Positions 36,224 to 47,499 of a stretch of DNA of 64,000 nucleotides are shown one piece after another. The stretch's first letter is position 1. Each line of letters begins with the position of its first letter. The stretch covers positions 3,720,001 through 3,784,000 of the forward strand of contig NZ_AP023362.1 of the NCBI RefSeq assembly GCF_018326285.1, in the 5' to 3' direction. A program made the position numbers and the translations under genes. The notes beneath the pieces are model-generated. The model was not told where the DNA came from, did not search any database, and was given only the letters and a program-made list of their open reading frames with translations. Source of the stretch: Mycolicibacterium sp. TY81 (GTDB lineage: Bacteria; Actinomycetota; Actinomycetes; Mycobacteriales; Mycobacteriaceae).

Positions 36224-37747
<1,524 letters not shown>

Positions 37748-37859
37748 GGGTTCACTCCTCCAGTGGGTGACAAACACAGGTGTGCTGCTGGTCACTAACG
37801 GTACGCAGAAGTGGGTTGCAACACAGTTGCATCGTTGAAGGTGCTGGAAGCGAAGCCCG

Positions 37860-39152
37860 TCAGCCGAGGTCGGCGTCGAGCCCCGCCAGGTGCCCGACCG
37901 CCTGCGCCCGCACCACGGCGTCCGCCGAGGGGTGGTTGCGCAGTAATTGCCAGCCATGCCGGTCGTCGCGGCCGTCGGGCAGGGCCAGCCACCGGCGCAA
38001 GAGGCCGACGTGTCCGGCCGCGGACGCCGACAGCACCGCGGTCCGCAGGCTCTCCCCCAGCTCGGTGCGCAACCGGGCGATCGCCGGCGACACCGACTGC
38101 GGCAGCAGCGCACCCGAGTAGTGGGACAGCGCGGCGTCGACATCGCCGCGGTGCAGCGCGGCGAAGACATCGGCGACGTCACTGTCGATCGGGGTGAGCA
38201 GCCGGTAGGGCCGCGACGCCACGTACTGGGCGCCGATGACCCGGCGCAGGCGGGACATCTCGACGCGGATGGTGACCGAGTCAAGATCGTTGTCGTCCAA
38301 CAACATTGCGAGATGGTCGGCGCTCAGACCCTCGGGATGACGGCTCAGCAGAACCAGGATGTCGGCGTGCCGGCCGCTCAGGGTGTGCTGGCGCGGTTGT
38401 CCGTCGTCGCCGGTGGCGACCCAGCGCGGACGGTCACCGCCCAGCACCGTCAGGCGAGCCATGGTCACCGGACTCGGCGTGGGCTGCAGCAGCCGCTGCA
38501 GCGCCAGGTGGTTCTCGATGGCCATCACCGTCGCGCGCACCAGGCCCAGGGTCTGGGCCGAGGCAATCTGGCTGTCACCGGTGAGGTCGACGCAGCCGAT
38601 GAGCTCGCCCGTCGTCGGGTCGTGCACCGGCACCGCCGTGCAGGTCCAGGGCTGCACCAGGCGGGCGAAGTGTTCCGAGCCGTGGATCTGCAGTTCCCGG
38701 TCCAGCGCCAGCGCGGTGCCCGGAGCGTTGGTGCCGGCGCTGCGCTCGCTCCAGTTGGCGCCGGCCACGAAGTTCATGGCCTCGCCCCGGCTCAGGGCCG
38801 TCTTGTCGCCCTCGACCCACAGCAGGGTGCCGTCGGCCGCGGCCACCGCCACCATGACGCCGCTGTCCTTGGCGTCCTCGACCAGCAGTTTCCGGATCAC
38901 CGGCAAGGCGGCCGCGATGGGTTGTTCGGCGCGCAGCTGGTCCAGGGTCTTGGGCACGACGGGCGTGAACTGCGCACCGCCGAGGTCGGGGTCCACGCCC
39001 GTGGCCAGGCTGCGGCGCCAGCTGTCGGCGATGACGGGACGGACGGCCGCGGGGTCCAGGTGCTGGGCGTCGATCTCGCCGGTGACGAACCGCTGGTGCA
39101 CCGCGCGCAGCGTCGAGCCGGCCGGCGACCCCTCGGTGCGGCTGGTTCCCAC
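37860..39152 (-). CDS. GAF-domain winged-helix transcriptional regulator (AcoR-like sensor without AAA+ domain)
   Basis: 430 residues. The N-terminal part (about 15-225) is like the sensor half of acetoin regulator Aco[18 protein letters not shown] and [17 protein letters not shown], then a GAF-type fold ending in GCVDLTGD. There is no sigma-54 AAA+ domain. Instead a C-terminal winged helix ([20 protein letters not shown]..., about 280-345) and a short helical tail follow. GTG 39152 lies ten bases behind GAGGAG. Directly upstream of the aldehyde dehydrogenase, it probably activates it and the eut genes. Confidence 0.78.
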   Translation of the reverse strand: MGTSRTEGSPAGSTLRAVHQRFVTGEIDAQHLDPAAVRPVIADSWRRSLATGVDPDLGGAQFTPVVPKTLDQLRAEQPIAAALPVIRKLLVEDAKDSGVMVAVAAADGTLLWVEGDKTALSRGEAMNFVAGANWSERSAGTNAPGTALALDRELQIHGSEHFARLVQPWTCTAVPVHDPTTGELIGCVDLTGDSQIASAQTLGLVRATVMAIENHLALQRLLQPTPSPVTMARLTVLGGDRPRWVATGDDGQPRQHTLSGRHADILVLLSRHPEGLSADHLAMLLDDNDLDSVTIRVEMSRLRRVIGAQYVASRPYRLLTPIDSDVADVFAALHRGDVDAALSHYSGALLPQSVSPAIARLRTELGESLRTAVLSASAAGHVGLLRRWLALPDGRDDRHGWQLLRNHPSADAVVRAQAVGHLAGLDADLG

Positions 39153-39253
39153 GACACTCACACTCCTCGCAGGTCGGATACACACCTGCGTGGCCGCCAG
39201 GGTAGTCGACCTGGGTGTTCTAAGACACAAGTTGGGCCCTGCGCGCGGCATGA

Positions 39254-39300
39254 CTGTGTGGTCCCGCCCCCGGCTCTCCTCCGGGGGCGGGACCACACAG
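39254..39300. terminator. 20-bp perfect hairpin at the end of the ESX-4 minus-strand operon
   Basis: Arms 39254-39273 and 39281-39300 pair without mismatch around a 7-base loop (CTCTCCT); the stem is GC-rich. It lies 14 bases past the esxT stop and separates ESX-4 from the eut regulator. Confidence 0.75.
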
Positions 39301-39314
39301 GGCTTGTGGTGAGG

Positions 39315-39611
39315 CTAGAAGACCCAGTCGCCCGCCGCGCGCCGGTCGGTCGCGGCGATGTCATCGGCGCCGTCGCGGACGGCGTTGCCGAGGCTGTGCA
39401 GGATGTCGTTGAGGGCGGCCGCCGACTGGTTCCAGCGGGCCTGTTCGGCCTGGAACGCCTCGGCCGCCTCCCGGGTCCAGGTCTGCTGCAGTGGCGCGAC
39501 CAGGTGCCGGAGCTCTTCCAGCGACGTGTTCATCCGTGCCGAGGTGGCATGGATTTGTTGGCGGACGGTGAACTCGATCTCGCCGAAGTGGTACGACAGT
39601 GCCGGTTGCAT
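39315..39611 (-). CDS. esxT: ESX-4 secreted protein EsxT (WXG100 superfamily)
   Basis: 98 residues in a helical-hairpin pattern. The turn motif is QTWTREAAEAF, W-T-R rather than W-x-G, which is also what M. tuberculosis EsxT (Rv3444c) has. NAVRDGADDIAATDRRAAG near the C-terminus is likewise EsxT-like. It pairs with EsxU, encoded 13 bp upstream. Confidence 0.9.
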   Translation of the reverse strand: MQPALSYHFGEIEFTVRQQIHATSARMNTSLEELRHLVAPLQQTWTREAAEAFQAEQARWNQSAAALNDILHSLGNAVRDGADDIAATDRRAAGDWVF

Positions 39612-39624
39612 ATGCCTTGTCCCG

Positions 39625-39948
39625 TCAGATCGCGTGGCCGGTGGCGCCGATGCGCTGGGCATGGTCGTCAGCGGCCTGGCTCAGCACCGCCGCGTTGGCC
39701 CGGATGGTCTCGGCGATACGTTGCAGTGACGCATGCAGTTTCATCGATTCGCCGTTCCACCGGCTCACCACGTCCTGGAATCTGGTCGCCGCGGCGCCGC
39801 CCCATACCGTCGGCGGGATGGCGGTCATCTGACCGATGAAATTGCCGAGCATGGCCCGAATCTCCTCGTTGCGGACCTCGACCTTGCCGGCGATGCCCGT
39901 CATCAGATCGAAATCGGTAGTCAGAGCGCCACTTTCCGGAGCTGTCAT
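39625..39948 (-). CDS. esxU: ESX-4 secreted protein EsxU (WXG100)
   Basis: 107 residues with the WXG turn as VWGGAAATRFQDVV and EIRAMLGNFIGQM before it, matching Rv3445c. ATG 39948 has GGAGAGGA upstream. Predicted to form a heterodimer with EsxT and to be exported by the EccC4 machine encoded upstream. Confidence 0.92.
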   Translation of the reverse strand: MTAPESGALTTDFDLMTGIAGKVEVRNEEIRAMLGNFIGQMTAIPPTVWGGAAATRFQDVVSRWNGESMKLHASLQRIAETIRANAAVLSQAADDHAQRIGATGHAI

Positions 39949-40021
39949 GATTTCCTCTCCATTGGTTTGATTGTTCAGACGTTTGCCGACGGCGTTCGGT
40001 TCCATTGCCGCCCAGGTTTTT

Positions 40022-41164
40022 TCAATCGGTCCGGCGCGCGGAGCGGATCGCGGTGTCGCAGGCCGCTTGGACGGCTGCGCCCTGGCACCCCACGGCGATC
40101 CGGACCGGGCCGTCAAGCAGCACCGACCAGTCGACGGTCCGCGCGCCGCGCACCTCGCGATACCGCACGGCCGCGCGTCCGGCACTAACCGCGGCCTCCT
40201 GGAAATCCAGGATGATCCCTCTGGGCAGCTTCGCCGACGCCTCCCGCAGCGCCCGCGCCGCCACCTCGAGCGTCTGCTCCTGGGGCACCACCGACTGGGT
40301 GAGGTGGATGATCTGCCCGCGGTCATCGGGCGAAATGATCTGCAGCCGAGCCGAACCCGCGCCGGCAACCGCCCGATCAACCGTCCAGCGCGCCGGGACC
40401 TGTACCGCCACCCGGCCCTCCACGAGCCAGGAAAATTCCGGGTCGGTGGCAGCGGCGACCGCAGGCGCCGGGCCGTCACGGGTGGACAGGCCCAGTCCCC
40501 CGGCACCGAGGACGGCGACGGCCGCCGCGAAGCCGATCGCGATGTGTGCCCGCGCCAGACGTGGTCGGGCCGTGGTCGGTGGCGGGTGCGTGTCGGCGTC
40601 TGTGCGCAGGTCGTCGCAGCTGAGAATCTCGGCCGGGACACCCTGATCCTGCAGCAGCGCTTGGATTTCGGCGGCCAGGGGTGCGCCATCGGGGACGCCG
40701 ATGGGCGCATCGATCACCACCCGGGTGTCCCACGTGGTGCGCGCGATGACGGCCTCGGCGGTGGCGCTGTCGGTGCGTCGTACGACCGACGCGGCCGATC
40801 CCGGACGGGAGATCGTCACGAGCTCCTCCCCCAGTTCGACGACCGCGCAATCGGGTTCACCGCCGGCCGCCCGGAGTGCGTCGGTTCTCCGCGCTATGAC
40901 AACGTGGGAAACGCGGCTGGGGACCGCGGCCCGAACCCGCTCGATCCGCGACGGCGACCACCAGGTCGGGCACACCACCGTGACGGCCGATGCGGTACCT
41001 GTCGCCGCGGTCATGGCATCGCGCCAGATGCGTTCGGCGGGAACGACTGTGGCATCGAGCACACCCAGCGGCTCGTCGATGCACTCCAGGGCCGACGCGA
41101 CCAGGTCAGCGTCGATATCCGCCGGCCCGATGATGGTCGTCGGGCCCACCACCACGACTGTCAC
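40022..41164 (-). CDS. Type VII secretion-associated protein (Rv3446c homologue)
   Basis: 380 residues. An N-terminal alpha/beta region (1-190) resembles a degenerate actin-like/ATPase fold without clear nucleotide motifs. A single membrane helix (about 205-228; IAIGFAAAVAVLGAGGLGL) follows, then a C-terminal extracytoplasmic domain. This is the arrangement of the T7SS-associated family found between eccC4 and esxU. The GTG start overlaps the eccC4 stop. Role in ESX-4 not established. Confidence 0.8.
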   Translation of the reverse strand: MTVVVVGPTTIIGPADIDADLVASALECIDEPLGVLDATVVPAERIWRDAMTAATGTASAVTVVCPTWWSPSRIERVRAAVPSRVSHVVIARRTDALRAAGGEPDCAVVELGEELVTISRPGSAASVVRRTDSATAEAVIARTTWDTRVVIDAPIGVPDGAPLAAEIQALLQDQGVPAEILSCDDLRTDADTHPPPTTARPRLARAHIAIGFAAAVAVLGAGGLGLSTRDGPAPAVAAATDPEFSWLVEGRVAVQVPARWTVDRAVAGAGSARLQIISPDDRGQIIHLTQSVVPQEQTLEVAARALREASAKLPRGIILDFQEAAVSAGRAAVRYREVRGARTVDWSVLLDGPVRIAVGCQGAAVQAACDTAIRSARRTD

Positions 41165-44100
41165 GGTGGTTCGGTCCAGCCGATCTGGACCAGCTGATCG
41201 GTTTGGCCACGGCGCACGACGACGGCCCGGCCAGGAGGCAGCGTCATCGGCCGCGCGGCGCCGAGCAGCGGCCCTTCATCCGGGCTGGTGCTCATGATGA
41301 TGCCCGTCGCGCCCAGGTCGCGCATGCGCGACAGGAGCGGGTCGAACATGGCGCGTGCGGCACCGCCGGAGCGGCGGGCGACCACGACGTGGAGCCCGAT
41401 GTCCGAGGCGTGCGGCAGCAGGTCGAGCAAAGGGTTCAGCGGATTCCCCGCGGCACCCACGACCAGGTCGTAATCGTCGACCACGACCTGGATTTCGGGA
41501 CCGGACCACCAGGAGCGGTCGCGCAACTGCTGCTGCGTGACACCGGGTCCCGGCAGCCTCGCGGTGAGCAGGGTCAGCGCAGCGGCGAGTTCGGCAGCGG
41601 TCGTCACGGCCGACATCGCGTAGCCGCACAGGTACGGCGGTTCCACCACCCCCAACAGTGACCGCCGGTAGTCGACGATCAGCAGCTGCGCCCGAGCGGG
41701 ATCGGTCTGTCCGGTGATCGCGCGGCACAGCGTCCGCAGCGCCGACGTCTTGCCACAGCCCGTGTCGCCCAACAGGATCAGGTACGGATCGGCGCCCATG
41801 TCCAGCGCGAACGGTTGCAGGTCCTCTTCAGAGACGCCGATGACGTACCGCGGCGGTCGTTCCGTGGTGGCCGGTAGCTCGGCGTAATCGACGCGCTGCG
41901 GCAACAATTCGATCTGGGGCGCGGGCTCTTGATCGGTGAGCGTCACGTCGAGCTGCGGCCGCGCGACCACGAACTCCTTACCGTCTTTGGTGAGGCCCCG
42001 GCCAGGAGGACAGGTGGCCAGCAGATGGGCACGGCGGCGGTCCATCTCGGACTCTGCCGGATCACCCAGCCGCAATTCGATCCGGGTGCCCAGGTGGTCT
42101 TTCAGCATCGGCCGCAGTTCCGCCCACCGATTCGCGGTCAGGACCACGTGGACCCCGACCGACAGGCCTTGCGCCGACAGCGCGGTGATGGGGTCCTCCA
42201 GTGCGTCGAATTCGCGACGCAGCGTGGCCCAGCCGTCGACCGCCAGGACGACCTCACCGTAATTGTCCGGAAAACGGGCCTCGGGCCCGTGCTGCTGCCG
42301 AAAGTCCTGGCGCCGGCGGCACACCGATAACAGCTGGGACACGATGCGCCGCAATAACTCCGGCTCGTTCCGACCGGCGACGGTGCCGACGTGCGGGTGC
42401 TGTCGCAACGCCGTCAGCGCACCGTCGCCCAGATCGAGGCCGTAGACGCTGAGGCCGTCGGCAGGCGCGGTCACAGCGAGGCCCAGTAGCAACGTCTGCA
42501 GCGCAACGGATTTCCCCGAGCGCGGGCCGCCCACGATGGCCACGTGCCCGCCGGACCCACTGAGGTCGGCAACGAGCGGCTCGCGGCGCTGCTGAAACGG
42601 GTTGTCCACTAATCCGATCGGGACCCGCAGCGGACCGCCTTCGCTGCCGGCCGCCAGCAGCTCGGACAACGCGGGCGAATTCGTGAGGGGCGGCAGCCAG
42701 ACCGGATGAGCGCGCGCACCGCGACCGGTCAGCCGGCGCAAGGTCGTGTCCATCAGCGTCGGCCCGGCCGGCGGGTCAGGCGTGACCACCGGGGCCTCGA
42801 CGGTGAACAGGCGCGGAACCGGGCGTTCGTCGTGGCTCTGTGGGACCGGCCCCGAGACGAATGCAGTGTGAAATCGCACCAGCTTTCCGTCTGCGGTGCG
42901 CAGCAACCCCGCACCCGGCGTTCCGGGCAGCTCGTGTGCGTCGGTGACCCCGATGACGGCCCGCGACTCCGCCGCCGAGAACGTCTTGAGGCAGACCCGG
43001 TACGAGAGGTGGGTGTCCAGTCCGCGCAGGCGACCCTCGTCGAGACGCTGGCTGGCCAGCAGGAGATGAACGCCCAGTGATCGACCGAGGCGGCCGATGG
43101 CGACGAACAGCTCCGCGAAATCCGGATGCTGGCTGAGCAATTCGGAGAACTCATCGACCACGATGAACAGGGCAGGCAGCGGTGGCAGGTCGGCGCCCGC
43201 CGCGCGTGCCCGCCGGTGGTCGCCGATTCCGGACAGGTTCCCGGCCGCCCGCAACAGTCCTTGGCGCCGTGTCAGCTCGCCGGCGAGGGCGTCGTGCATC
43301 CGGGCGACCAGATGTGCTTCCTGCGCCAAGTTGGTGATGACGGCCGCGACGTGGTTGGCCTGTTCGAAGCCGAGAAACGTTGCACCGCCTTTGAAGTCGA
43401 CGAGGATCAGATTGAGCTCGTCCGGCGAGTGGGTGCTGATCAGACCCAGGGTCAGGGTGCGCAGGAACTCGGATTTGCCGGAACCTGTTGCGCCGATGCA
43501 CAAGCCGTGCGGACCCATGCCGTGCTCGGCCGGTTCCTTGAGGTCGAGCTCGACCGTCGCACCGGTGTCGTCGGTACCGATCGGCACCCGCAGCCGATGC
43601 CGGGCCGGACGAATCGGCCACCCGTCCCCCGCCACGTCCACGCCGACGAACGTCGTCCGATCATGGTGTCGGCGTGCGTTGTCCGCACCGACGGCCAGGC
43701 GGTAGCGCGCCACACGTCGTCCGCAGGTCTCTGCTTGTGCGGCCGTGAGCACGTCGGCGGTCGAGCAGGGCGGAAGCGTCGACGCCGTACCCGGCGCGCC
43801 GAGCACCAGCAGTGTCACCGCGTCGGTGTCCACGAAGACGGCGGCCGCCGGACTGTCGACCAGCACCACCAGATGACACCCGGCGATGGCAGTGACGGCA
43901 CCGAGGTCCGTAAACCGCAGCGGCTGCCCGCTGAGCACGCCCGAGCGATAGTGGTGCGGTAGCCATTTCAGCCAGTCCCACTCGGCCGATCCGGCGACCG
44001 CGGCGATCTTCAGCTGGTCGGGTCCATGCCACATAGCCAGCTGGCACGCCATGGCGCGCGCCTGTCCCCGTGGATCATCGCCGCCGACGTCGATCCGCCG

Positions 44101-44733
44101 CAGCCGATTGACGACGACCGTCACCGGGACATCGGGCACGGTCGCGGCGGTTCGTAGCAGCCGGTCGCGCGCCGAGACGGTGAGCGGATCCGTCGTCGCG
44201 TCACCGGTGGCCGGTGCTGGGACCAGTCTGGTGCGCAGCGGGCGCTCGCCGATTCCGATACGAATCTCAGTGAAATCGTCATCGTTCCAACAGCTCTGCC
44301 ACATCCGGTCTGTGCCGGCGAGGGTCCAGAGTGTGTCGGGCGGCGGATGGTTCTGATGCAGCCCGCGATGCTGCTCGACCGCGGTTCGCTCCGCGCACTC
44401 ACCGACAGCGTCGAGATATGCGAGGTACTCGCGTCGATCGGCGTCGATCTCACCCGCCCGGCGCGCACCGCGCGACCCAAGGACAGTGCTGCCCACCAGT
44501 GACAACACCATCATCGCCGGAAACAGCAGGAACATCGGATTCCGGCCGGTCACCGAACCCGAACGGAAGTAGAACACCATCATGCCGGCCATCGCCAACA
44601 GCATGAGCACCGGCGCGACGCGCGTGACGACATTGCCCGACGACAGTCGCGGTACCCGTGGCGGCGTCCGGACCTCGATGTCTTCCGCAGCCGGTTGGGC
44701 CACGAGAGATCGTGCGGTTCTGGTGAATTCCAT
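41161..44733 (-). CDS. eccC4: ESX-4 secretion ATPase EccC4 (FtsK/SpoIIIE type)
   Basis: 1,190 residues. Two N-terminal membrane helices (about 37-85) and a DUF domain are followed by three FtsK-like ATPase domains, with P-loops GATGSGKSEF (about 412), GGPRSGKSVAL (about 738) and GDTGCGKTSAL (about 990). ATPase 1 also shows the Walker B-type LILVDFKGG and FIVVDEFSELL. It powers and selects substrates for ESX-4. Divergent from eccD4 across 109 bp. Confidence 0.95.
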   Translation of the reverse strand: MEFTRTARSLVAQPAAEDIEVRTPPRVPRLSSGNVVTRVAPVLMLLAMAGMMVFYFRSGSVTGRNPMFLLFPAMMVLSLVGSTVLGSRGARRAGEIDADRREYLAYLDAVGECAERTAVEQHRGLHQNHPPPDTLWTLAGTDRMWQSCWNDDDFTEIRIGIGERPLRTRLVPAPATGDATTDPLTVSARDRLLRTAATVPDVPVTVVVNRLRRIDVGGDDPRGQARAMACQLAMWHGPDQLKIAAVAGSAEWDWLKWLPHHYRSGVLSGQPLRFTDLGAVTAIAGCHLVVLVDSPAAAVFVDTDAVTLLVLGAPGTASTLPPCSTADVLTAAQAETCGRRVARYRLAVGADNARRHHDRTTFVGVDVAGDGWPIRPARHRLRVPIGTDDTGATVELDLKEPAEHGMGPHGLCIGATGSGKSEFLRTLTLGLISTHSPDELNLILVDFKGGATFLGFEQANHVAAVITNLAQEAHLVARMHDALAGELTRRQGLLRAAGNLSGIGDHRRARAAGADLPPLPALFIVVDEFSELLSQHPDFAELFVAIGRLGRSLGVHLLLASQRLDEGRLRGLDTHLSYRVCLKTFSAAESRAVIGVTDAHELPGTPGAGLLRTADGKLVRFHTAFVSGPVPQSHDERPVPRLFTVEAPVVTPDPPAGPTLMDTTLRRLTGRGARAHPVWLPPLTNSPALSELLAAGSEGGPLRVPIGLVDNPFQQRREPLVADLSGSGGHVAIVGGPRSGKSVALQTLLLGLAVTAPADGLSVYGLDLGDGALTALRQHPHVGTVAGRNEPELLRRIVSQLLSVCRRRQDFRQQHGPEARFPDNYGEVVLAVDGWATLRREFDALEDPITALSAQGLSVGVHVVLTANRWAELRPMLKDHLGTRIELRLGDPAESEMDRRRAHLLATCPPGRGLTKDGKEFVVARPQLDVTLTDQEPAPQIELLPQRVDYAELPATTERPPRYVIGVSEEDLQPFALDMGADPYLILLGDTGCGKTSALRTLCRAITGQTDPARAQLLIVDYRRSLLGVVEPPYLCGYAMSAVTTAAELAAALTLLTARLPGPGVTQQQLRDRSWWSGPEIQVVVDDYDLVVGAAGNPLNPLLDLLPHASDIGLHVVVARRSGGAARAMFDPLLSRMRDLGATGIIMSTSPDEGPLLGAARPMTLPPGRAVVVRRGQTDQLVQIGWTEPP

Positions 44734-44842
44734 CGAACTATCAGACGTATCCCGGCGCCGTTCGGTTCCATCGATTTTCGTGTCGGACGGGGTGCCGATG
44801 TGCGGTTACCGTGGGATCGGGCATATCGATCCGGGGGGTGCG

Positions 44843-46111
44843 ATGTCCGATTCTGTCTGTCGGCTTTCAATACGGTCCGACGGCGAACACACCAGCGAGA
44901 CCACCGATCTGGTGCTGCCAGCCGGTGCCGCCGTCGACGCGCTGCTGCCTGACATCGTGGCGCTGGCACATCGCGGAGCGCCGGAAGGCGTGAGTTGGCA
45001 CCTGAGCCGGGCTGCCGGGGATCCGATCGACGGGTCATTATCGTTGCGGCAAAACGGAGTTCACGACGGTGACATCCTGGAGCTGCGGCGAAGCACGGTG
45101 CCGGAGTTCGGCACGCTCCGGAGGCACACGGCGACCATGGCCGCCGACCAGGCGCCTCGCGATGCCACCGGCCATCTGGTCGGGCCCGTGCTCTGTCTGT
45201 GGGCGGTGACCGCCGCGTCCGTGCTGCTGCTCTGGTCTGCTGCGCGCGGCGACCACTTCACGGCAGCCACTGTCGGTTGCGGTGGTGCGCTGGCTGCAGT
45301 GGCGATGTCATGGCGGTCCGGCCGGGCGGCGTGGCCGGCCGCCGCCGTCGTGCTCGCTTTCGCGGCGGGTTTCTCGGCCGTACCGGGTGGCCCGGCGGCG
45401 CCCAACGTCCTGCTCGGATCGGCGACGGCGTTCGCGGTGGCCCTCGTTCTGCTACGGATCGGTGTGCTTCCCGTATCCGTTGCAGCCGTGGCCTTTACGA
45501 TGCCGACAATGGTGGCGACCGTTGCGGCGAGCACGTGGTCGGTGGCGCTGGCCAGTACCGGGGTGGCCACCACCGTGGCGGCATTTGTGGTGCTGTCGGC
45601 CGCGCCGCGGTGCGCTGTCACCGTCGCGGGACTCACGCCGCGCTCGGCGACGGTCACCGACGGCGATCCGCAACGGATCGAGCTGGCGCAGCGGGTGCTC
45701 ACGGCGATGGTCGTGGGCGCGGCTGCCGCGGCGGCGGTCGGTGCGGTCGTGATGGCGGCGGGCGCCGTCCACCGATCCGGAACTTCGACGGTGGTGTTCA
45801 GCTGGGTGGCGACGGCTGCGATCGTGTTGCGCACACCGTCCTATCGGCATCCGGCCCGGCGATGGGCCGTCCTGATCGCGGGAATGGTCTGTACCAGTGC
45901 GGCTTTGGCCGTCACGGCGATGACGTTCCCCGGCTCGACGGTTTGGCTCGGCGGTAGCGTCATCGCGGTGGTCCTGGGCGGCCGGCGGGTGGGGCGGGTG
46001 AGCGCCACGGTGGGCCGGCGCCTGGTGCATCTCGAGTACGCGGCACTGGCCGCCGTGCCGCCGTGCGCGCTCTGGGCCGCCGATGTCTTCCGTCTGGCGC
46101 GTGGCGGATGA
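44843..46111 (+). CDS. eccD4: ESX-4 membrane channel protein EccD4
   Basis: 422 residues. A ubiquitin-like N-terminal domain (about 1-85; ends in GDILELRR) is followed by about 11 membrane helices from residue 110 onwards, the EccD plan. Starts at ATG 44843 behind GGGGGG; the open frame back to 44582 is antisense to eccC4. The stop overlaps the mycP4 start (ATGA). Confidence 0.9.
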   Translation: MSDSVCRLSIRSDGEHTSETTDLVLPAGAAVDALLPDIVALAHRGAPEGVSWHLSRAAGDPIDGSLSLRQNGVHDGDILELRRSTVPEFGTLRRHTATMAADQAPRDATGHLVGPVLCLWAVTAASVLLLWSAARGDHFTAATVGCGGALAAVAMSWRSGRAAWPAAAVVLAFAAGFSAVPGGPAAPNVLLGSATAFAVALVLLRIGVLPVSVAAVAFTMPTMVATVAASTWSVALASTGVATTVAAFVVLSAAPRCAVTVAGLTPRSATVTDGDPQRIELAQRVLTAMVVGAAAAAAVGAVVMAAGAVHRSGTSTVVFSWVATAAIVLRTPSYRHPARRWAVLIAGMVCTSAALAVTAMTFPGSTVWLGGSVIAVVLGGRRVGRVSATVGRRLVHLEYAALAAVPPCALWAADVFRLARGG

Positions 46112-47466
46112 GTACCCTGCGACAGGCCATCGCCGTCGCCGTGGCGGTCACGATCACGTCGGCCGCTCCGTGCGCCCAGGCCATCGCGCCCAAACCCGTT
46201 GACCACGGCCAACTTCCCGGACCCACGGCTCCGGCGCCGCCCGGCAGGACCGAGCAATCAGACCGGTGTGCGTCGGCGAAACCGGCCGACGCCCGCCCCG
46301 CACACCAGCTCGACATGCTCGATCTCGCCGCGGTGTGGCCGCTTTCCCGCGGCAGCGGACAGCTGGTGGCGGTGATCGATACCGGCGTGGCCCGGCACCG
46401 GTTGCTGCCGCACCTGGTCGCGGGCGGCGACTACGTCTCGTCCGGGGACGGCACGCAGGACTGCGACGGTCACGGTACGGCGATCGCCGGCCTGATAGGC
46501 GCCGCTGCCCCGAACGATGGGACCTTCAGCGGGGTGGCACCCGACGCCACGATCATGGCGATTCGCCAGTCCAGCAACAAGTTCCGCCTGACCGATGATC
46601 ACGAGATATCGGGTGTCGGCGACGTCGAGACGCTCGCCCGCGCGGTGCGCTCGGCCGCCGACGCGGGCGCGTCCGTCATCAACATCTCGTCGGTGGCGTG
46701 TATGCCCGCCGCGGACGCTCTCGATGACCGGTCGTTGGGCGCCGCCCTGGCTTATGCGGTCGATGTCCGCAATGTCGTGGTGGTCGCTGCGGCGGGCAAC
46801 GCCAGCGGCGAGTGCGCGGGGCAGAATCCGTCGTCCGATCCCAAACGCCCGGGCACACCGGACTGGGACACCGTGCACACCGTGGTCAGCCCGGCCTGGT
46901 ACGACGACTACGTGCTCACGGTCGGGTCGGTCGGCCCGACTGGAGCACCGTCACCATTCAGTCTGGCCGGGCCGTGGGTCGACGTCGCCGCGCCCGGCGA
47001 GTCGGTCGTCTCGCTCAGCGCGCAGGGCGACGGGCTGGTCGACAGCCGGCCGGACGGACGCCCGCTGTCCGGAACCAGCTACGCCGCACCCCTCGTCAGC
47101 GGTGTTGTCGCACTGGTGCGTTCGCGACTGCCACAATTGTCGGCCCGCCAGGTGATGGCCCGTATCGAAGACACCGCGCGCCATCCGGCCGACGGCTGGA
47201 ACCCCCAGATCGGCCGTGGCGTGGTCGACCCGTTGGCTGCGGTCAGCGGCGGTGTGCCGACACCCGCCCCGGCCCGGGTGTCGACCGCGCAGACCGCGCC
47301 GGCGTCCGGCTCCGATCATCGGCCGTCGCGGCGCATCGCCTTCCTCGGCACCGCAATCTGCATCGCGGTGGCGGCTGTCGCCGCCACCGGGCGGCGCCGG
47401 TCACCGAGACAGGCGACCGAAGGTCGTTTGCGTGCCCAAGTTGGCATCCGCCCGCCTCCACCTTGA
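46108..47466 (+). CDS. mycP4: Mycosin MycP4, membrane-anchored subtilisin-like protease of ESX-4
   Basis: 452 residues. A signal peptide (1-26) is followed by the S8 protease triad Asp91 (AVIDTGVA), His122 (GHGTAIAG) and Ser324 (SGTSYAAPLVSG), with oxyanion Asn231 (AAGNASG). A C-terminal membrane helix (about 410-427) and a basic tail come last. Mycosins stabilise the ESX complex and process some substrates. The start overlaps eccD4. Confidence 0.94.
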   Translation: MSTLRQAIAVAVAVTITSAAPCAQAIAPKPVDHGQLPGPTAPAPPGRTEQSDRCASAKPADARPAHQLDMLDLAAVWPLSRGSGQLVAVIDTGVARHRLLPHLVAGGDYVSSGDGTQDCDGHGTAIAGLIGAAAPNDGTFSGVAPDATIMAIRQSSNKFRLTDDHEISGVGDVETLARAVRSAADAGASVINISSVACMPAADALDDRSLGAALAYAVDVRNVVVVAAAGNASGECAGQNPSSDPKRPGTPDWDTVHTVVSPAWYDDYVLTVGSVGPTGAPSPFSLAGPWVDVAAPGESVVSLSAQGDGLVDSRPDGRPLSGTSYAAPLVSGVVALVRSRLPQLSARQVMARIEDTARHPADGWNPQIGRGVVDPLAAVSGGVPTPAPARVSTAQTAPASGSDHRPSRRIAFLGTAICIAVAAVAATGRRRSPRQATEGRLRAQVGIRPPPP

Positions 47467-47470
47467 CGCC

Positions 47471-47490
47471 CCTACCTACTAGTAGGTAGG
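47471..47490. promoter_or_regulatory. 20-bp perfect palindrome within the tetR promoter
   Basis: CCTACCTACTAGTAGGTAGG is a perfect dyad filling the spacer of a promoter with TTGACG (47463-47468), 18 bp, TAGGCT (47487-47492). The predicted transcript begins at or next to the GTG start of the TetR gene (47500), so the mRNA would be leaderless. A classic autorepression layout for a TetR protein. Confidence 0.75.
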
Positions 47491-47499
47491 CTAGCTTGC

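Noticed and set aside
39315..39611. EsxT has W-T-R instead of the WXG turn
   Set aside because: M. tuberculosis EsxT has the same W-T-R as I recall it, so this is a subfamily feature and not a mutation.
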